From: Psychrobacter pasteurii
GTDB lineage: Bacteria; Pseudomonadota; Gammaproteobacteria; Pseudomonadales; Moraxellaceae
Assembly (NCBI RefSeq): GCF_900162815.1
Contig: NZ_FUGD01000065.1
Location: forward strand, 22,575-86,574
Length of the DNA: 64,000 nt
Direction of reading: 5' to 3'
The position numbers and the translations under genes are program-made. Below, in pieces: positions 8,803 through 19,397 of this stretch (positions are counted from its first letter, which is position 1; every line of letters starts with the position of its first letter). The notes beneath the pieces are model-generated. The model did not search any database, was not told the origin of the DNA, and saw nothing but the letters and a program-made list of their open reading frames with translations.

Positions 8803-9171
8803 TTAATCCGCCATTAATCTGATAAACTGCGGGTTGGTAACGTTAATCTGCAAACGGTTTTGAGTGGCTGCAATAGCCCCTGAGACACAAAAACGATAGC
8901 CAACGTAGTTATCAATTTTGCCATAGCGATTTTCAAACCAGCGATAGTCCTTGTTCCATACCAGTGCCGTTAAGCTCTGATTGGGATATTTTTTATCAAA
9001 ATTCATGTAATGACGGTTGGGTAAGTGATTAATCTCCGCCAACGTGCCACAAGCCATAACCCATTTGCCCACGTACAAAGACGCCTTGCTAGACTCAATC
9101 TTCGGATCAGCCGCAGTCACTATACTACTCATCAATAGGCCACTGGCTAAAGCTGCCACCTGCTTCCACAT
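8803..9171 (-). CDS. Small secreted protein, possible OB-fold
   Basis: This encodes 122 residues. A signal peptide is evident (MWKQVAALASGLLMSSIVTA, cut before ADPK). The mature part reads as beta strands: YVGKWVMACGTLAEI, RHYMNFDKKYPNQSLTALVW, NYVGYRFCVSGAIAA and NRLQINVTNP. This pattern, with N-F-D...YPNQ between strands, recalls small exported OB-fold proteins. Two cysteines could pair. The function is unknown. It is isolated, with its own probable terminator. Confidence 0.75.
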   Translation of the reverse strand: MWKQVAALASGLLMSSIVTAADPKIESSKASLYVGKWVMACGTLAEINHLPNRHYMNFDKKYPNQSLTALVWNKDYRWFENRYGKIDNYVGYRFCVSGAIAATQNRLQINVTNPQFIRLMAD

Positions 9172-9365
9172 AAAAAACTCACTATCATTTGTCTCAAAAA
9201 TATAAGCAGAACTGCATTATAAAGTGCTTAATTTTCGCAGAAAAAACTGTTATACCTAATTAAAAAAACATTATAGTTTTTTTGATTATAAATTGCAGAG
9301 TAGTTATGTTCGATAATTGTTTACTAACCCCACATTTATAATAGCGCTAGTAAAATAAATGAGAC

Positions 9366-9396
9366 TAAAAAAGCCAGCGTGTGCTGGCTTTTTTAT
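9366..9396 (-). terminator. Terminator of sat
   Basis: The AAAAAAGCCAGC/GCTGGCTTTTTT hairpin lies 21 bases past the sat stop codon, with a T-run on the minus strand. Confidence 0.88.
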
Positions 9397-9416
9397 AATC
9401 AAACAACGGGCTATTT

Positions 9417-10676
9417 TTATTGAGCTGAAGCGCCTACTAGATGAACTTCTGCACGCTCTTCTTTGGCGATACCTGCGTAGTACTCACGTAAGATTTGTAG
9501 CACTTCTGGACGGCTGAAGTTTTCAGGAACTTCTTGGTCTTCTGATAATGCTTTACGTAGCTTAGTACCTGACACCTTGACATGATGCTCTGCGTCATGC
9601 GGGCAAGTCTTTGTAGAAGCCATCGCTTGACAGCCATTACACCAGAAAGTCCAGTCAATCTTCAGCGGCTGAGTCAACATCACATCTTTCTCAATCTCAT
9701 CGAAGATGGCTTGTGCATCAAACGGACCGTAATAGTCGCCCACACCCGCATGGTCACGGCCAACAATTAGGTGGCTACAGCCATAGTTTTGACGGAATAG
9801 CGCATGCAATAAGGCTTCACGAGGACCGGCATAACGCATGTCTAGTGGATAGCCTGCTTGAATAACGGTGTCTTTTTTGAAGTAGTTATCAATTAGGGTC
9901 TTAATGGCTTCTTGACGCACTTCAGCAGGGATATCACCTGGCTTTAAAGCGCCCAATAGCGAGTGAATCATCACCCCATCACAGATTTCGATAGCAATCT
10001 TAGCTAAGTACTCATGTGAGCGGTGCATTGGGTTACGGGTCTGGAAAGCCGCCACTGTTTGCCAGTTTTTTTCTTCAAACAAGGCACGAGTCTCAGCAGG
10101 CGTTTTATAAATCTCAGGGTATAAAGTGGGGAACTCACCTTGGCTAAATACTTTAACACTACCAGCGACGTTCACCTCGCCCTGCTCCATCACTTGTCTT
10201 ACACCGGGATGCTCTTCTTCTGTGGTGGTGAAGACTTGCTGACACTCATGCGCCTTATCAATGGTATAAGTCTCTTCAACGGTGATGACACCCATAATCT
10301 CGCCATCTTCAGCAACCAAAGCCACCTCATCACCTGGTGCTAGCGTGTCGGCCTGTTCTTTGCTGGTCGATAACGTGATGGGGATTGGCCAAAATAGGCC
10401 TTTATTGTCCCCGGACTTCAAGGTCATCTCATCGACCACGCCTCGCCAATCTGCTTGATTCATAAAGCCATCTAGCGGCGTAAAGCCCCCAATACCTAGC
10501 ATGATTAAGTCACCACGCTCGCGTGAGCTTAGGATGATTTGTGGTAGGTCTTTGGCCTTTCTTAGAGCTTGGCTTAAAGCCTCACCCTCTAGTAATAAAG
10601 GCTTTAACTCTTCGCTACCATGTGGCGGTACGATGCTGGTTTTACCAAGGCGCTTTACAATCTTTTGTTCGGTCAT
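9417..10676 (-). CDS. sat: Sulfate adenylyltransferase (ATP sulfurylase, Sat type)
   Basis: This 419-residue enzyme makes adenosine 5'-phosphosulfate from sulfate and ATP, the first step of sulfate assimilation. It is the single-subunit Sat type, not CysDN. The substrate motifs [33 protein letters not shown] and [17 protein letters not shown] are present. A zinc-type cluster [16 protein letters not shown] near residue 340 is typical of prokaryotic Sat enzymes. The gene is divergent from cysI (226 bases apart), so the two may share control. No APS kinase domain is fused. Confidence 0.96.
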   Translation of the reverse strand: MTEQKIVKRLGKTSIVPPHGSEELKPLLLEGEALSQALRKAKDLPQIILSSRERGDLIMLGIGGFTPLDGFMNQADWRGVVDEMTLKSGDNKGLFWPIPITLSTSKEQADTLAPGDEVALVAEDGEIMGVITVEETYTIDKAHECQQVFTTTEEEHPGVRQVMEQGEVNVAGSVKVFSQGEFPTLYPEIYKTPAETRALFEEKNWQTVAAFQTRNPMHRSHEYLAKIAIEICDGVMIHSLLGALKPGDIPAEVRQEAIKTLIDNYFKKDTVIQAGYPLDMRYAGPREALLHALFRQNYGCSHLIVGRDHAGVGDYYGPFDAQAIFDEIEKDVMLTQPLKIDWTFWCNGCQAMASTKTCPHDAEHHVKVSGTKLRKALSEDQEVPENFSRPEVLQILREYYAGIAKEERAEVHLVGASAQ

Positions 10677-10856
10677 ATTTCAATCCAGTTGGTTTGATTG
10701 GGGTTAAGTGGATGCTAATAATTAGGTCTAAATCAAACCCTTACACCCATTTCTCAATAGTGATGTCAGTAGACTAACGAAATTTACTTATTCTTATCTA
10801 TGCTCTCTTTGGATATACATATTACAGATATGAATTTATAAAAAACTTAGGGCGTG

Positions 10857-10901
10857 GTTAGTATAGCTACATGATTTTTTGTTACCTAAGGGCATACTAA
10901 C
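10857..10901 (+). promoter_or_regulatory. Inverted repeat spanning the cysI ribosome-binding region
   Basis: GTTAGTAT (10857-10864) and ATACTAAC (10894-10901) can pair. The right arm ends one base before the cysI ATG, and the AAGGG ribosome site lies in the loop next to it. If transcribed, this could hide or present the start site. Function is unproven and an 8-bp arm could be chance. Confidence 0.35.
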
Positions 10902-10902
10902 T

Positions 10903-12591
10903 ATGTATAAGTACACTCATGCCGACCAAGCCATGGTTGATGAGCGGGTTGAGCAGTTTCGCGATCAGACCCGCCGCTTCCTAGCCGGAGAGCTACCCGA
11001 AGAGCAATATTTGCCACTGCGTTTGCAAAATGGCCTATATATCCAGCGCCATGCGCCCATGTTACGTATCGCTGTGCCTTATGGATTAATGGCAAGCTAC
11101 CAAGTGCGCAAACTGGCAGAAATTACGCGCAAATACGACAAAGGCTATGGTCACTTCACTACCCGTACCAACTTGCAATTAAACTGGCCCAAGCTTGAAG
11201 AAGTGCCTGATATCTTAGCTGAGCTGGCCTCTGTACAGATGCATGCCATTCAAACCTCAGGTAACTGTATCCGTAACACCACAACCGACCCTTATGCGGG
11301 CATCAATGCCAATGAGGTTGAAGACCCACGTCCGTACTGTGAAATCATTCGTCAGTGGTCAACCTTCCACCCTGAATTTGCCTTTTTACCTCGTAAATTC
11401 AAAATTGCGGTGATTGGTACTGCAGAAGACCGAGCAGCCACTCAGGTACACGATATTGGCCTTCATGTTGTCAAAAATGACGAAGGCGAAGTGGGCTTTG
11501 AAGTTATCGTGGGCGGTGGTCTAGGCCGTATCCCTGTTATCGGTAAAACCATTCGTGAGTTCTTGCCTCGTGAGCACTTATTAAGTTATTTAGACGCTAT
11601 CTTACGTGTTTATAACCTTCATGGCCGCCGTGACAGTAAGGCAAAGTATAGATCTCGTATTAAGATTCTAGTTGAGAGCTTAGGCGCCAGAGAATTCACA
11701 AAGCTGGTCGAAAAAGAGTGGGAAACCTTTACCAAAGATGGTGAGCTGACGTTAACTGAAGAAAACTTTGAGACGGCTAAAAGCTACTTCCCAGAGTTTG
11801 ATTATGACAAAGTTGATGAATTAGAAAGCCAATCTCAACTAAAAAAACAGTTTGAAAACAAAGCTTTTGCCGATTGGTATGCTCGCAACACTGTGCCGCA
11901 TAAAGTGGCCGGTTACCGCGCGGTTATCGCCTCATTAAAAGCCGGTGTCGTTGATGGCAAATATGTCCCTGCCGGTGACGTGACTGATAAGCAATTAGAC
12001 CGCCTAGCGGACTTAGCTGACCAATACAGCTTTGGTGAAATCCGTGGTACGCATCAACAGAATTTAGTATTCGCGGATGTGAAACAGACCGATCTGTATG
12101 CTTTATGGGAAGCGTTAACTGAAATGGACTTGGCACGTCCAAACATTGGCACTTTAACGGACATGATTGTTTGCCCAGGCTTTGACTTATGTTCACTGGC
12201 CAACGCCACGACCTTTAACATCGCTGAGCAAATTGAAAAGCACTTTGATGATTTAGATTACTTGTATGACTTAGGCGAAATTAGACTAAATATGTCAGGT
12301 TGTGTGAACGCTTGTGCCCACCACCATGTTGCTGATATTGGCATCTTAGGGGTGGACAAAAAAGGTGAGCATTGGTACCAGTTTAGCTTAGGTGGCAGCT
12401 CAAAATCAGATACCCGTCTGGGCGAAATTTTAGGCCGCTCAGTGGCAACAGATGAAGTAGCACCAACATTACAAAAAGTATTAGACGTCTATACCCAGCA
12501 GCGTCATGTCGAGGGCGATAACCCAGAGCCATTCGCTGAATTCGTACAACGTGTGGGCATTCAGCCATTTAAGGAGGCGGTATATGGGTAA
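10903..12591 (+). CDS. cysI: Sulfite reductase hemoprotein (nitrite/sulfite reductase family)
   Basis: This 562-residue siroheme/4Fe-4S enzyme reduces sulfite to sulfide by six electrons. ATG 10903 is preferred over TTG 10879 because AAGGG lies about ten bases before it. The siroheme-iron-sulfur ligands are visible as CPGFDLC (about 424-430) and SGCVNAC (about 466-470). The N-terminal half has TSGNCIRNTTTDPYAG. The gene overlaps the following DUF934 gene by eight bases, indicating tight coupling. No flavoprotein partner (CysJ) is nearby, so the electron donor is not defined; ferredoxin or another reductase is possible. Confidence 0.94.
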   Translation: MYKYTHADQAMVDERVEQFRDQTRRFLAGELPEEQYLPLRLQNGLYIQRHAPMLRIAVPYGLMASYQVRKLAEITRKYDKGYGHFTTRTNLQLNWPKLEEVPDILAELASVQMHAIQTSGNCIRNTTTDPYAGINANEVEDPRPYCEIIRQWSTFHPEFAFLPRKFKIAVIGTAEDRAATQVHDIGLHVVKNDEGEVGFEVIVGGGLGRIPVIGKTIREFLPREHLLSYLDAILRVYNLHGRRDSKAKYRSRIKILVESLGAREFTKLVEKEWETFTKDGELTLTEENFETAKSYFPEFDYDKVDELESQSQLKKQFENKAFADWYARNTVPHKVAGYRAVIASLKAGVVDGKYVPAGDVTDKQLDRLADLADQYSFGEIRGTHQQNLVFADVKQTDLYALWEALTEMDLARPNIGTLTDMIVCPGFDLCSLANATTFNIAEQIEKHFDDLDYLYDLGEIRLNMSGCVNACAHHHVADIGILGVDKKGEHWYQFSLGGSSKSDTRLGEILGRSVATDEVAPTLQKVLDVYTQQRHVEGDNPEPFAEFVQRVGIQPFKEAVYG

Positions 12592-13186
12592 TCACAGTAT
12601 TTTAGACGCTCAAGCAAAAGACATTACTGCTGACGATAGCTGGCAGGCTTTATACACCGCTGAGCTACCTGATGGCATTGCCACTAAGACCATTCATCTA
12701 AGCGAGCTGCTGCATAAGTCAGAGCGCTTAGATGTGGTGTTACCGTTATCAGATATCTTATCTTCAAAAGGCATATTGACCGAAGTACTAGAGCTGATTG
12801 CCAACTACACCAGCCGCCTAGGTCTGTGGGCAGATACCGATGTGTCAACCGAGCAATTAGATGAGCTTTTAGCCGCTTATCAAGACGGTGAGCGCTCTTT
12901 ATTAAATGCGTTAGATCTTGTCGTGTTGTATCAGCCAAAATTTGCAGATGGGCGCAGCTTTAGTCAAGCGCGTCATTTACGCCAAAAAGGCTTCGAGGGC
13001 GAAATCCGTGTCACAGGACATTTCGGCCGTGACCAGATTGTTTACTTAAAGCGTGCCGGTGTGGACAGCTTCGTGATTAGTGCAGAAAACCTGACTGAAG
13101 ACATTAAAGCCGCTTTCTCGGTCCTGCCCTCCTCTTATGATGGCAGTGTGGCCAGTCAGCTGCCTATGTTTAGAAAACATGCTTAG
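12584..13186 (+). CDS. DUF934 protein, sulfite-reduction accessory
   Basis: This encodes 200 residues. The true start is the ATG at 12584, inside the last codons of cysI and preceded by AAGGAGG; an upstream in-frame start would only extend into cysI. The C-terminal half has the DUF934 signature FADGRSFSQARHLRQKG...GHFGRDQIVYLKRAGVDSF. Proteins of this family are habitually encoded right after this type of sulfite reductase; their biochemical role is not settled. Inference: it assists CysI or its electron supply. Confidence 0.88.
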   Translation: MGNHSILDAQAKDITADDSWQALYTAELPDGIATKTIHLSELLHKSERLDVVLPLSDILSSKGILTEVLELIANYTSRLGLWADTDVSTEQLDELLAAYQDGERSLLNALDLVVLYQPKFADGRSFSQARHLRQKGFEGEIRVTGHFGRDQIVYLKRAGVDSFVISAENLTEDIKAAFSVLPSSYDGSVASQLPMFRKHA

Positions 13187-13263
13187 GGGCTTATAAAGCA
13201 AGCATAAAAACAAACCAACTTTAAAAAAACAGACCATTTATAAAACTTTTAAGGAATTAAAGT

Positions 13264-13893
13264 ATGACTATCGAAATCAATATCGATCAAGCCAACCAAG
13301 AGCTACAAGGCAAAACTCCTGAGCAAATCGTTGAGTGGGCTTTAGCCAAGGCAGAAAACCCAATCATCACTACCAACTTCCGCCCATACGAGTCAGCCAT
13401 CTTGCATCTTGTGGCCAAGCAAAAGCCAGACATCACTGTACTTTGGGTAGACTCAGGTTATAACACTCGCGCAACTTATGACTTTGCTAACAAACTTATC
13501 AAAGACCTAAACTTGAACGTAGTGACTTATATTCCTAAGCAAACCAGCGCTCACCGTGATGCCACCATGAACGGTATCCCAAGCGTAAACAACCCACTAC
13601 ATGACGAATTCACTGAGCAAGTAAAACTTGAGCCATTCAAGCGCGCGCTTAGCGAATTAAAGCCAGACGTTTGGTTCAACGCCATTCGCAAAGACCAAAC
13701 TGAATTCCGTCAAGGTCTTGATGTATTGAGCCAGTCAAAAGACGGCGTATTAAAAGTAGCGCCTTTGTTCTACAAAAATGACAAAGACTTAGACGCTTAC
13801 TTAGCAGAGCACGACCTACCTAACGAATTTGACTACTTTGACCCAACTAAAGTAGAAGAAAACCGTGAGTGTGGCCTACATACTCAGCTGTAA
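13264..13893 (+). CDS. cysH: Phosphoadenylyl-sulfate (PAPS) reductase family protein
   Basis: This 209-residue enzyme reduces PAPS (or APS) to sulfite. AAGGA precedes the ATG. The ATP-pyrophosphatase-like fold is shown by ILHLVAKQKPDITVLWVDSGYNT and WFNAIRKDQTEFR, and the catalytic cysteine by RECGLHTQL at the C-terminus. That is the only cysteine. The CC and CxxC pairs that bind 4Fe-4S in APS reductases are absent, which argues for the thioredoxin-dependent PAPS type. That would need an APS kinase encoded elsewhere. It is somewhat shorter than the usual 240 residues. It lies third in the cysI-DUF934-cysH run. Confidence 0.9.
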   Translation: MTIEINIDQANQELQGKTPEQIVEWALAKAENPIITTNFRPYESAILHLVAKQKPDITVLWVDSGYNTRATYDFANKLIKDLNLNVVTYIPKQTSAHRDATMNGIPSVNNPLHDEFTEQVKLEPFKRALSELKPDVWFNAIRKDQTEFRQGLDVLSQSKDGVLKVAPLFYKNDKDLDAYLAEHDLPNEFDYFDPTKVEENRECGLHTQL

Positions 13894-13953
13894 TTGACGC
13901 TTTAAGTGGGCAATAAAGCACCTAACATCATTTTTATCGCCTCACTTAATTGA

Positions 13954-13997
13954 TCAAAAAACACCGCTTAATATCCCATTAGGCGGTGTTTTTTTGT
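13954..13997 (+). terminator. Terminator after cysH
   Basis: AACACCGCTTAAT/ATTAGGCGGTGTT (one G-T pair) is followed by seven T. It closes the cysI-DUF934-cysH unit. Confidence 0.92.
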
Positions 13998-14132
13998 CTC
14001 AATAATTCTGGAATTGGGTTAATTAACAAGCCGTTATGACATTTTCGCATTAAGTAATATCAAATCCCTCCATACTTGTTGCCATCGAATACGCCATAAT
14101 GAAGGCATCTTATAATAAACAGTCTACCGATT

Positions 14133-15599
14133 ATGAATACCTTTCCTTTATTTTTTAAATTTACCGATCAGCCGATATTAATCGTTGGCGGCGGTGAAGT
14201 GGCACAGCGTAAAGCTGACTTGCTGTCTCGTGCTGGCGCGCACATTACCATCGTGGCACCACAGATTAGCCATGAGATTCGTGAGCTACTTGGTGATGAC
14301 AAACACAGCTTAATCACCGCTGAATACGACAAGCAGTATCTGGCTGGCAAGCGTATTGTTATCGCTGGTACCGATGATGAAGCCTTAAACCATCAGGTGC
14401 ATGCAGATTGCCAAGCGTTAAACATTCCGGTGAACGTGGTCGATACCCCGCCACTGTGTGATTTTATCTTCCCAGCCATTGTCGATAGAAGCCCAATCGT
14501 GATTGGTATCTCGTCTAACGGCAAAGCACCGGTGCTAGCCCGCCTAACCCGTGCCCGTTTAGAGACCTTAATTCCACAAGGCTACGGAAAATTAGCCAAA
14601 CTTGCCGGCGATATGCGTGATGAGGTTAAATCAAAGATTCCAACGCTTACTGGTCGTCGTCAGTTTTGGGAAAAGGCATTTGAAGGTAAAGTCAGCGAAT
14701 TGATGTTTGCTGGACGTAGCGTGGAGGCTGAACAGGCATTAAAGCAGCAGCTTGAACAAACCCATCAGCAGTTATCAAGCAAACATGGCGATGACGAGCA
14801 AGCTAATACTAAACCTGTGGGCGAAGTGTATATCGTTGGTGCAGGCCCTGGTGATCCAGAGCTACTCACCTTTAAGGCGCTGCGATTAATGCAGCAAGCT
14901 GATATTGTTTATTACGATGCCCTAGTGTCTGATGAAGTGCTGGATTTGTGTCGCCGTGATGCCGATAAAGTATTTGTCGGTAAAAAACGCAGTAATCATG
15001 CGGTGGCTCAGCAAAACATTAATCAGATGATGATTGACGCTGCCAATACTGGAAAGCGCGTGGTACGTTTAAAAGGCGGTGACCCCTTTGTCTTTGGTCG
15101 TGGCGGTGAAGAGATACAGGCCATGCGCGCAGCCAACATCCCTTATCAAGTCGTACCCGGCATTACCGCAGCCAATGCTGCCGCTTGCTATACTGGCATT
15201 CCGCTAACTCATAGAGACCATGCGCAGTCAGTACGCTTTGTGACTGGATTTTTAAAGTCTGGTGAGCCGAATCAAGGCTTTGATAGCTTAACCAATCCCA
15301 AAGAAACCATTGTGTTTTATATGGGGCTACACTCAATTGAGCGTCTAACCACAGGCTTGATGGATGCGGGACGTGACAAAGACACGCCGATTGCGATTGT
15401 GTCGCATGCCAGCCTACCCACTCAGCAAGTGATGACCGGTACTCTAGAGGACATCGTTGCCAAACATGAGGCCAACCCATTACCCACACCCGCTTTATTA
15501 ATCGTCGGTGAAGTAGCTAAGCTGCATGATGAACTGGCTTGGTATGGTGAGCATATTAGCGACAGTGATCAGCAAGCACATGCTTTAAATATGGTGTAA
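14133..15599 (+). CDS. cysG: Siroheme synthase, multifunctional
   Basis: This 488-residue enzyme converts uroporphyrinogen III to siroheme, the cofactor of CysI. The N-terminal precorrin-2 dehydrogenase/ferrochelatase domain (about 1-200) opens with LIVGGGEVAQRKADLL. The C-terminal uroporphyrinogen-III methyltransferase domain (about 228-470) has VGAGPGDPELLTFKAL and VVRLKGGDPFVFGRGGEE. The order and fusion match CysG; the slight extra length is in the inter-domain linker and tail. It follows the cysH terminator on the same strand and probably has its own promoter. No strong ribosome site is seen at the start. Confidence 0.96.
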   Translation: MNTFPLFFKFTDQPILIVGGGEVAQRKADLLSRAGAHITIVAPQISHEIRELLGDDKHSLITAEYDKQYLAGKRIVIAGTDDEALNHQVHADCQALNIPVNVVDTPPLCDFIFPAIVDRSPIVIGISSNGKAPVLARLTRARLETLIPQGYGKLAKLAGDMRDEVKSKIPTLTGRRQFWEKAFEGKVSELMFAGRSVEAEQALKQQLEQTHQQLSSKHGDDEQANTKPVGEVYIVGAGPGDPELLTFKALRLMQQADIVYYDALVSDEVLDLCRRDADKVFVGKKRSNHAVAQQNINQMMIDAANTGKRVVRLKGGDPFVFGRGGEEIQAMRAANIPYQVVPGITAANAAACYTGIPLTHRDHAQSVRFVTGFLKSGEPNQGFDSLTNPKETIVFYMGLHSIERLTTGLMDAGRDKDTPIAIVSHASLPTQQVMTGTLEDIVAKHEANPLPTPALLIVGEVAKLHDELAWYGEHISDSDQQAHALNMV

Positions 15600-15626
15600 A
15601 TTTTTAGTTTTAGTTTTATATTTAAT

Positions 15627-15667
15627 AAAAAAGACCCTTTTAAATTGAGTTAAAAGGGTCTTTTTCT
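15627..15667. terminator. Bidirectional intrinsic terminator
   Basis: An AAAAAGACCCTTTTAA/TTAAAAGGGTCTTTTT stem with A- and T-runs lies between the convergent cysG and methyltransferase genes. Confidence 0.93.
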
Positions 15668-15704
15668 ATGTTGTACATTCAAAAGCTGCAGCGCTCTAAA
15701 ATGT

Positions 15705-16892
15705 CTACTGCAAACACCACAGCGAAGTTACCTCTGCACTACGCGCAGCATATAACAGATCACTGGTGTCTTGACTCTTGCCATGGGTCGGCTCAGTATC
15801 TAGACGATATTTCACAGTTAAGCCAGCTTCTTCAAACCAGCCAAGCAGCTCTTCGCGAGTACGCAGCTTTAAGTGCTCTGCCAAATCAGACAGAATGAGC
15901 CAAACCTCGCCATTTTTTGCCAAACGCTGCTTTGCGCCCATCAAAAACCCACGTAGCATGGCGCTATTGGCATCATACACCGCATACTCTAAGGGTGAGC
16001 TTGGCTTAGCAGGAAGCCAAGGTGGATTACAGACAATTAAATTAGCCGCTGGCACTTCAGTGGGATACAAATCTGCTTGTTGCAACTGCACATTGGATAT
16101 TCCCAAACGATTTAGATTATCCTCAGCACACTCAAGCGCACGCGGGTTTAAATCAGTGGCTATGATTTGCTTAATGCCCCGTTTAGCCAAGACAATGGCG
16201 AGCAAGCCCGTACCAATACCAATATCATAAGCGATGTCATGATTATCAGGGAGAGGAGCATCTAGTAGCAGTTGCACATATTCTTGACGAGTCGGCGCAA
16301 AGACACCGTAGTGCGGGTGAACCGATACACCCAAAGCTTCAACCGGTACGCCTTTTTTACGCCACTGCGCGGCACCTAACGCTCCTTGCAGGTCACGAAA
16401 AGCCATAACGCAGGACTCATTCATCTCTCCAAAAGCAGCAACACAGGCCTCACTAACTTGTGGTGCTCGGCGCAGATTGAGTTGATAGTTGGCATCGAAT
16501 TGTAATAGCAATCGGCCTAATAGACGGGATCGCTGACTTTGAGCAAGACGGTTTTTATGAAATAGACTCGGCAGATCTTCTGAATCTGTGGTCGACTTTG
16601 AACTGGCGGCTGCTTTAGCGGCTTTTTTCGCGGCTTTTTCAATTTTACGTTGTTCAGCACGGTCAATACGACGCTGCAAGGCTTGGATAAGCTGTCTAGC
16701 ATTATGATAGTCACCACGCCAGAGCATCGAAGTACCGGCATTGGCCAGACGGTATGCTTCATTAGCTGTCGTCGTATCATCGATAATCACGATATCCTTT
16801 GGTGGGGCATGATTACTTTGCGACAACCAGCGGGCTTTGTGTAAGGACTCACCCTCTTGCCACTGCAAATACTGATTTGATTTTATTAACAC
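15705..16892 (-). CDS. Class I SAM-dependent methyltransferase (NPPW type)
   Basis: This encodes 395 residues. The start is GTG at 16892 after AAGGTAAG. The C-terminal half is a Rossmann methyltransferase: DIGIGTGLLAIVLAKRG (SAM loop), IATDLNPRALECAEDNL, and LIVCNPPWLPAKPSS, the NPPW motif of N-methylating enzymes acting on glutamine or on rRNA bases. The N-terminal half, with a Lys/Ala-rich stretch, is not assignable. PrmC- or RlmG/RsmC-like activity is possible; the substrate is unknown. Confidence 0.85.
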   Translation of the reverse strand: MLIKSNQYLQWQEGESLHKARWLSQSNHAPPKDIVIIDDTTTANEAYRLANAGTSMLWRGDYHNARQLIQALQRRIDRAEQRKIEKAAKKAAKAAASSKSTTDSEDLPSLFHKNRLAQSQRSRLLGRLLLQFDANYQLNLRRAPQVSEACVAAFGEMNESCVMAFRDLQGALGAAQWRKKGVPVEALGVSVHPHYGVFAPTRQEYVQLLLDAPLPDNHDIAYDIGIGTGLLAIVLAKRGIKQIIATDLNPRALECAEDNLNRLGISNVQLQQADLYPTEVPAANLIVCNPPWLPAKPSSPLEYAVYDANSAMLRGFLMGAKQRLAKNGEVWLILSDLAEHLKLRTREELLGWFEEAGLTVKYRLDTEPTHGKSQDTSDLLYAARSAEVTSLWCLQ

Positions 16893-17008
16893 TAACTTAC
16901 CTTTTTATTTACCAATATTTAATTTTAATCGAGCATCATACACTAAAGCATGCCAGCCCGCCCCACTAGCCTGCTTTGGCGTTATAATCAAATACAATAA
17001 TCCCTATT

Positions 17009-17566
17009 GTGAGCGCTAAAATGAAGTTTTGGTCTATTAGGACTCTCGATGAGTTAGACATACTAGTAAGTGGTCAGCCATTAAGAACCGACCCTGATAA
17101 AGCTGATAAGGATTTTAAACGGGCTTATCAGTGGATTTCAAAGCAGCTAGCAAACAAGGTCACACCGCCGCCAGGGGTTGAGTATCCTATTTGGCTATGG
17201 CGGTATTGGGAAGGCAAACACAGAGCTAAGCCTGATCTAAGAGCTGGCGGGCATATCCAAAAAGGAAGTAAAGCCGTTAGGATTGAGCTAGAGATTCCCT
17301 CTGATAAAGTGCTGCTTAGTGACTTTGATAGCTGGCATGCGGTGCTCAACAATCATCACCTCTCACAAACTGATGCCGAGTATGAGTATTACGAGCAGTA
17401 TGAAGAGCAGGAAAAAGATGAAAACTTACTGCGAAAAAGTAAGGAAGCCACTTGGCTTAAGATTTTTTCGATAGAAGACCTACCAGATGATTGGGCAGTA
17501 CAAGGCGTTACTTGGGAAATTCTGCCTGAACATATAGTGAATTATAAAGTCTTTACAGGTCGTTGA
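17009..17566 (+). CDS. DUF3841 domain protein
   Basis: This encodes 185 residues from the GTG at 17009, or 181 from the ATG at 17021; neither has a clear ribosome site. The family pattern is readable: FKRAYQWISKQL, PPPGVEYPIWLWRYWEGK, KPDLR, VRIELEIPSDKVLLSDFDSWH and a C-terminal VQGVTWEILPEHI. DUF3841 has no established function. A TATAAT box at 16983-16988 could be its -10 element. The neighbours are unrelated. Confidence 0.85.
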   Translation: MSAKMKFWSIRTLDELDILVSGQPLRTDPDKADKDFKRAYQWISKQLANKVTPPPGVEYPIWLWRYWEGKHRAKPDLRAGGHIQKGSKAVRIELEIPSDKVLLSDFDSWHAVLNNHHLSQTDAEYEYYEQYEEQEKDENLLRKSKEATWLKIFSIEDLPDDWAVQGVTWEILPEHIVNYKVFTGR

Positions 17567-17736
17567 ATTAGCATAAATTCTGATAAGCAGTCAGTCGTTA
17601 AACAGTCTTCAAAAGCGAGACTGGTAAATTGCCATTTATGGTATGATTAATTAACTCCCATTGAAATAAAACTCACTTTTAAATCACTTATTGATTAAGC
17701 CATTTTCTTAATTATTTACGCGTTGTAATAACCTCT

Positions 17737-19287
<1,551 letters not shown>

Positions 19288-19397
19288 TTTTAAAAGCTTT
19301 TTATCACTTATTAAACAACGAACTTATTGGCTCATCGAAGCTCATCATTTATTCAAATATCTCTTATTCCAATACCATTTAAACGGCTTGTTATCCC

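Noticed and set aside
15668..15898. 76-codon plus-strand frame after the cysG terminator
   Set aside because: It lies antisense to the C-terminus of the methyltransferase gene, which has clear motifs.
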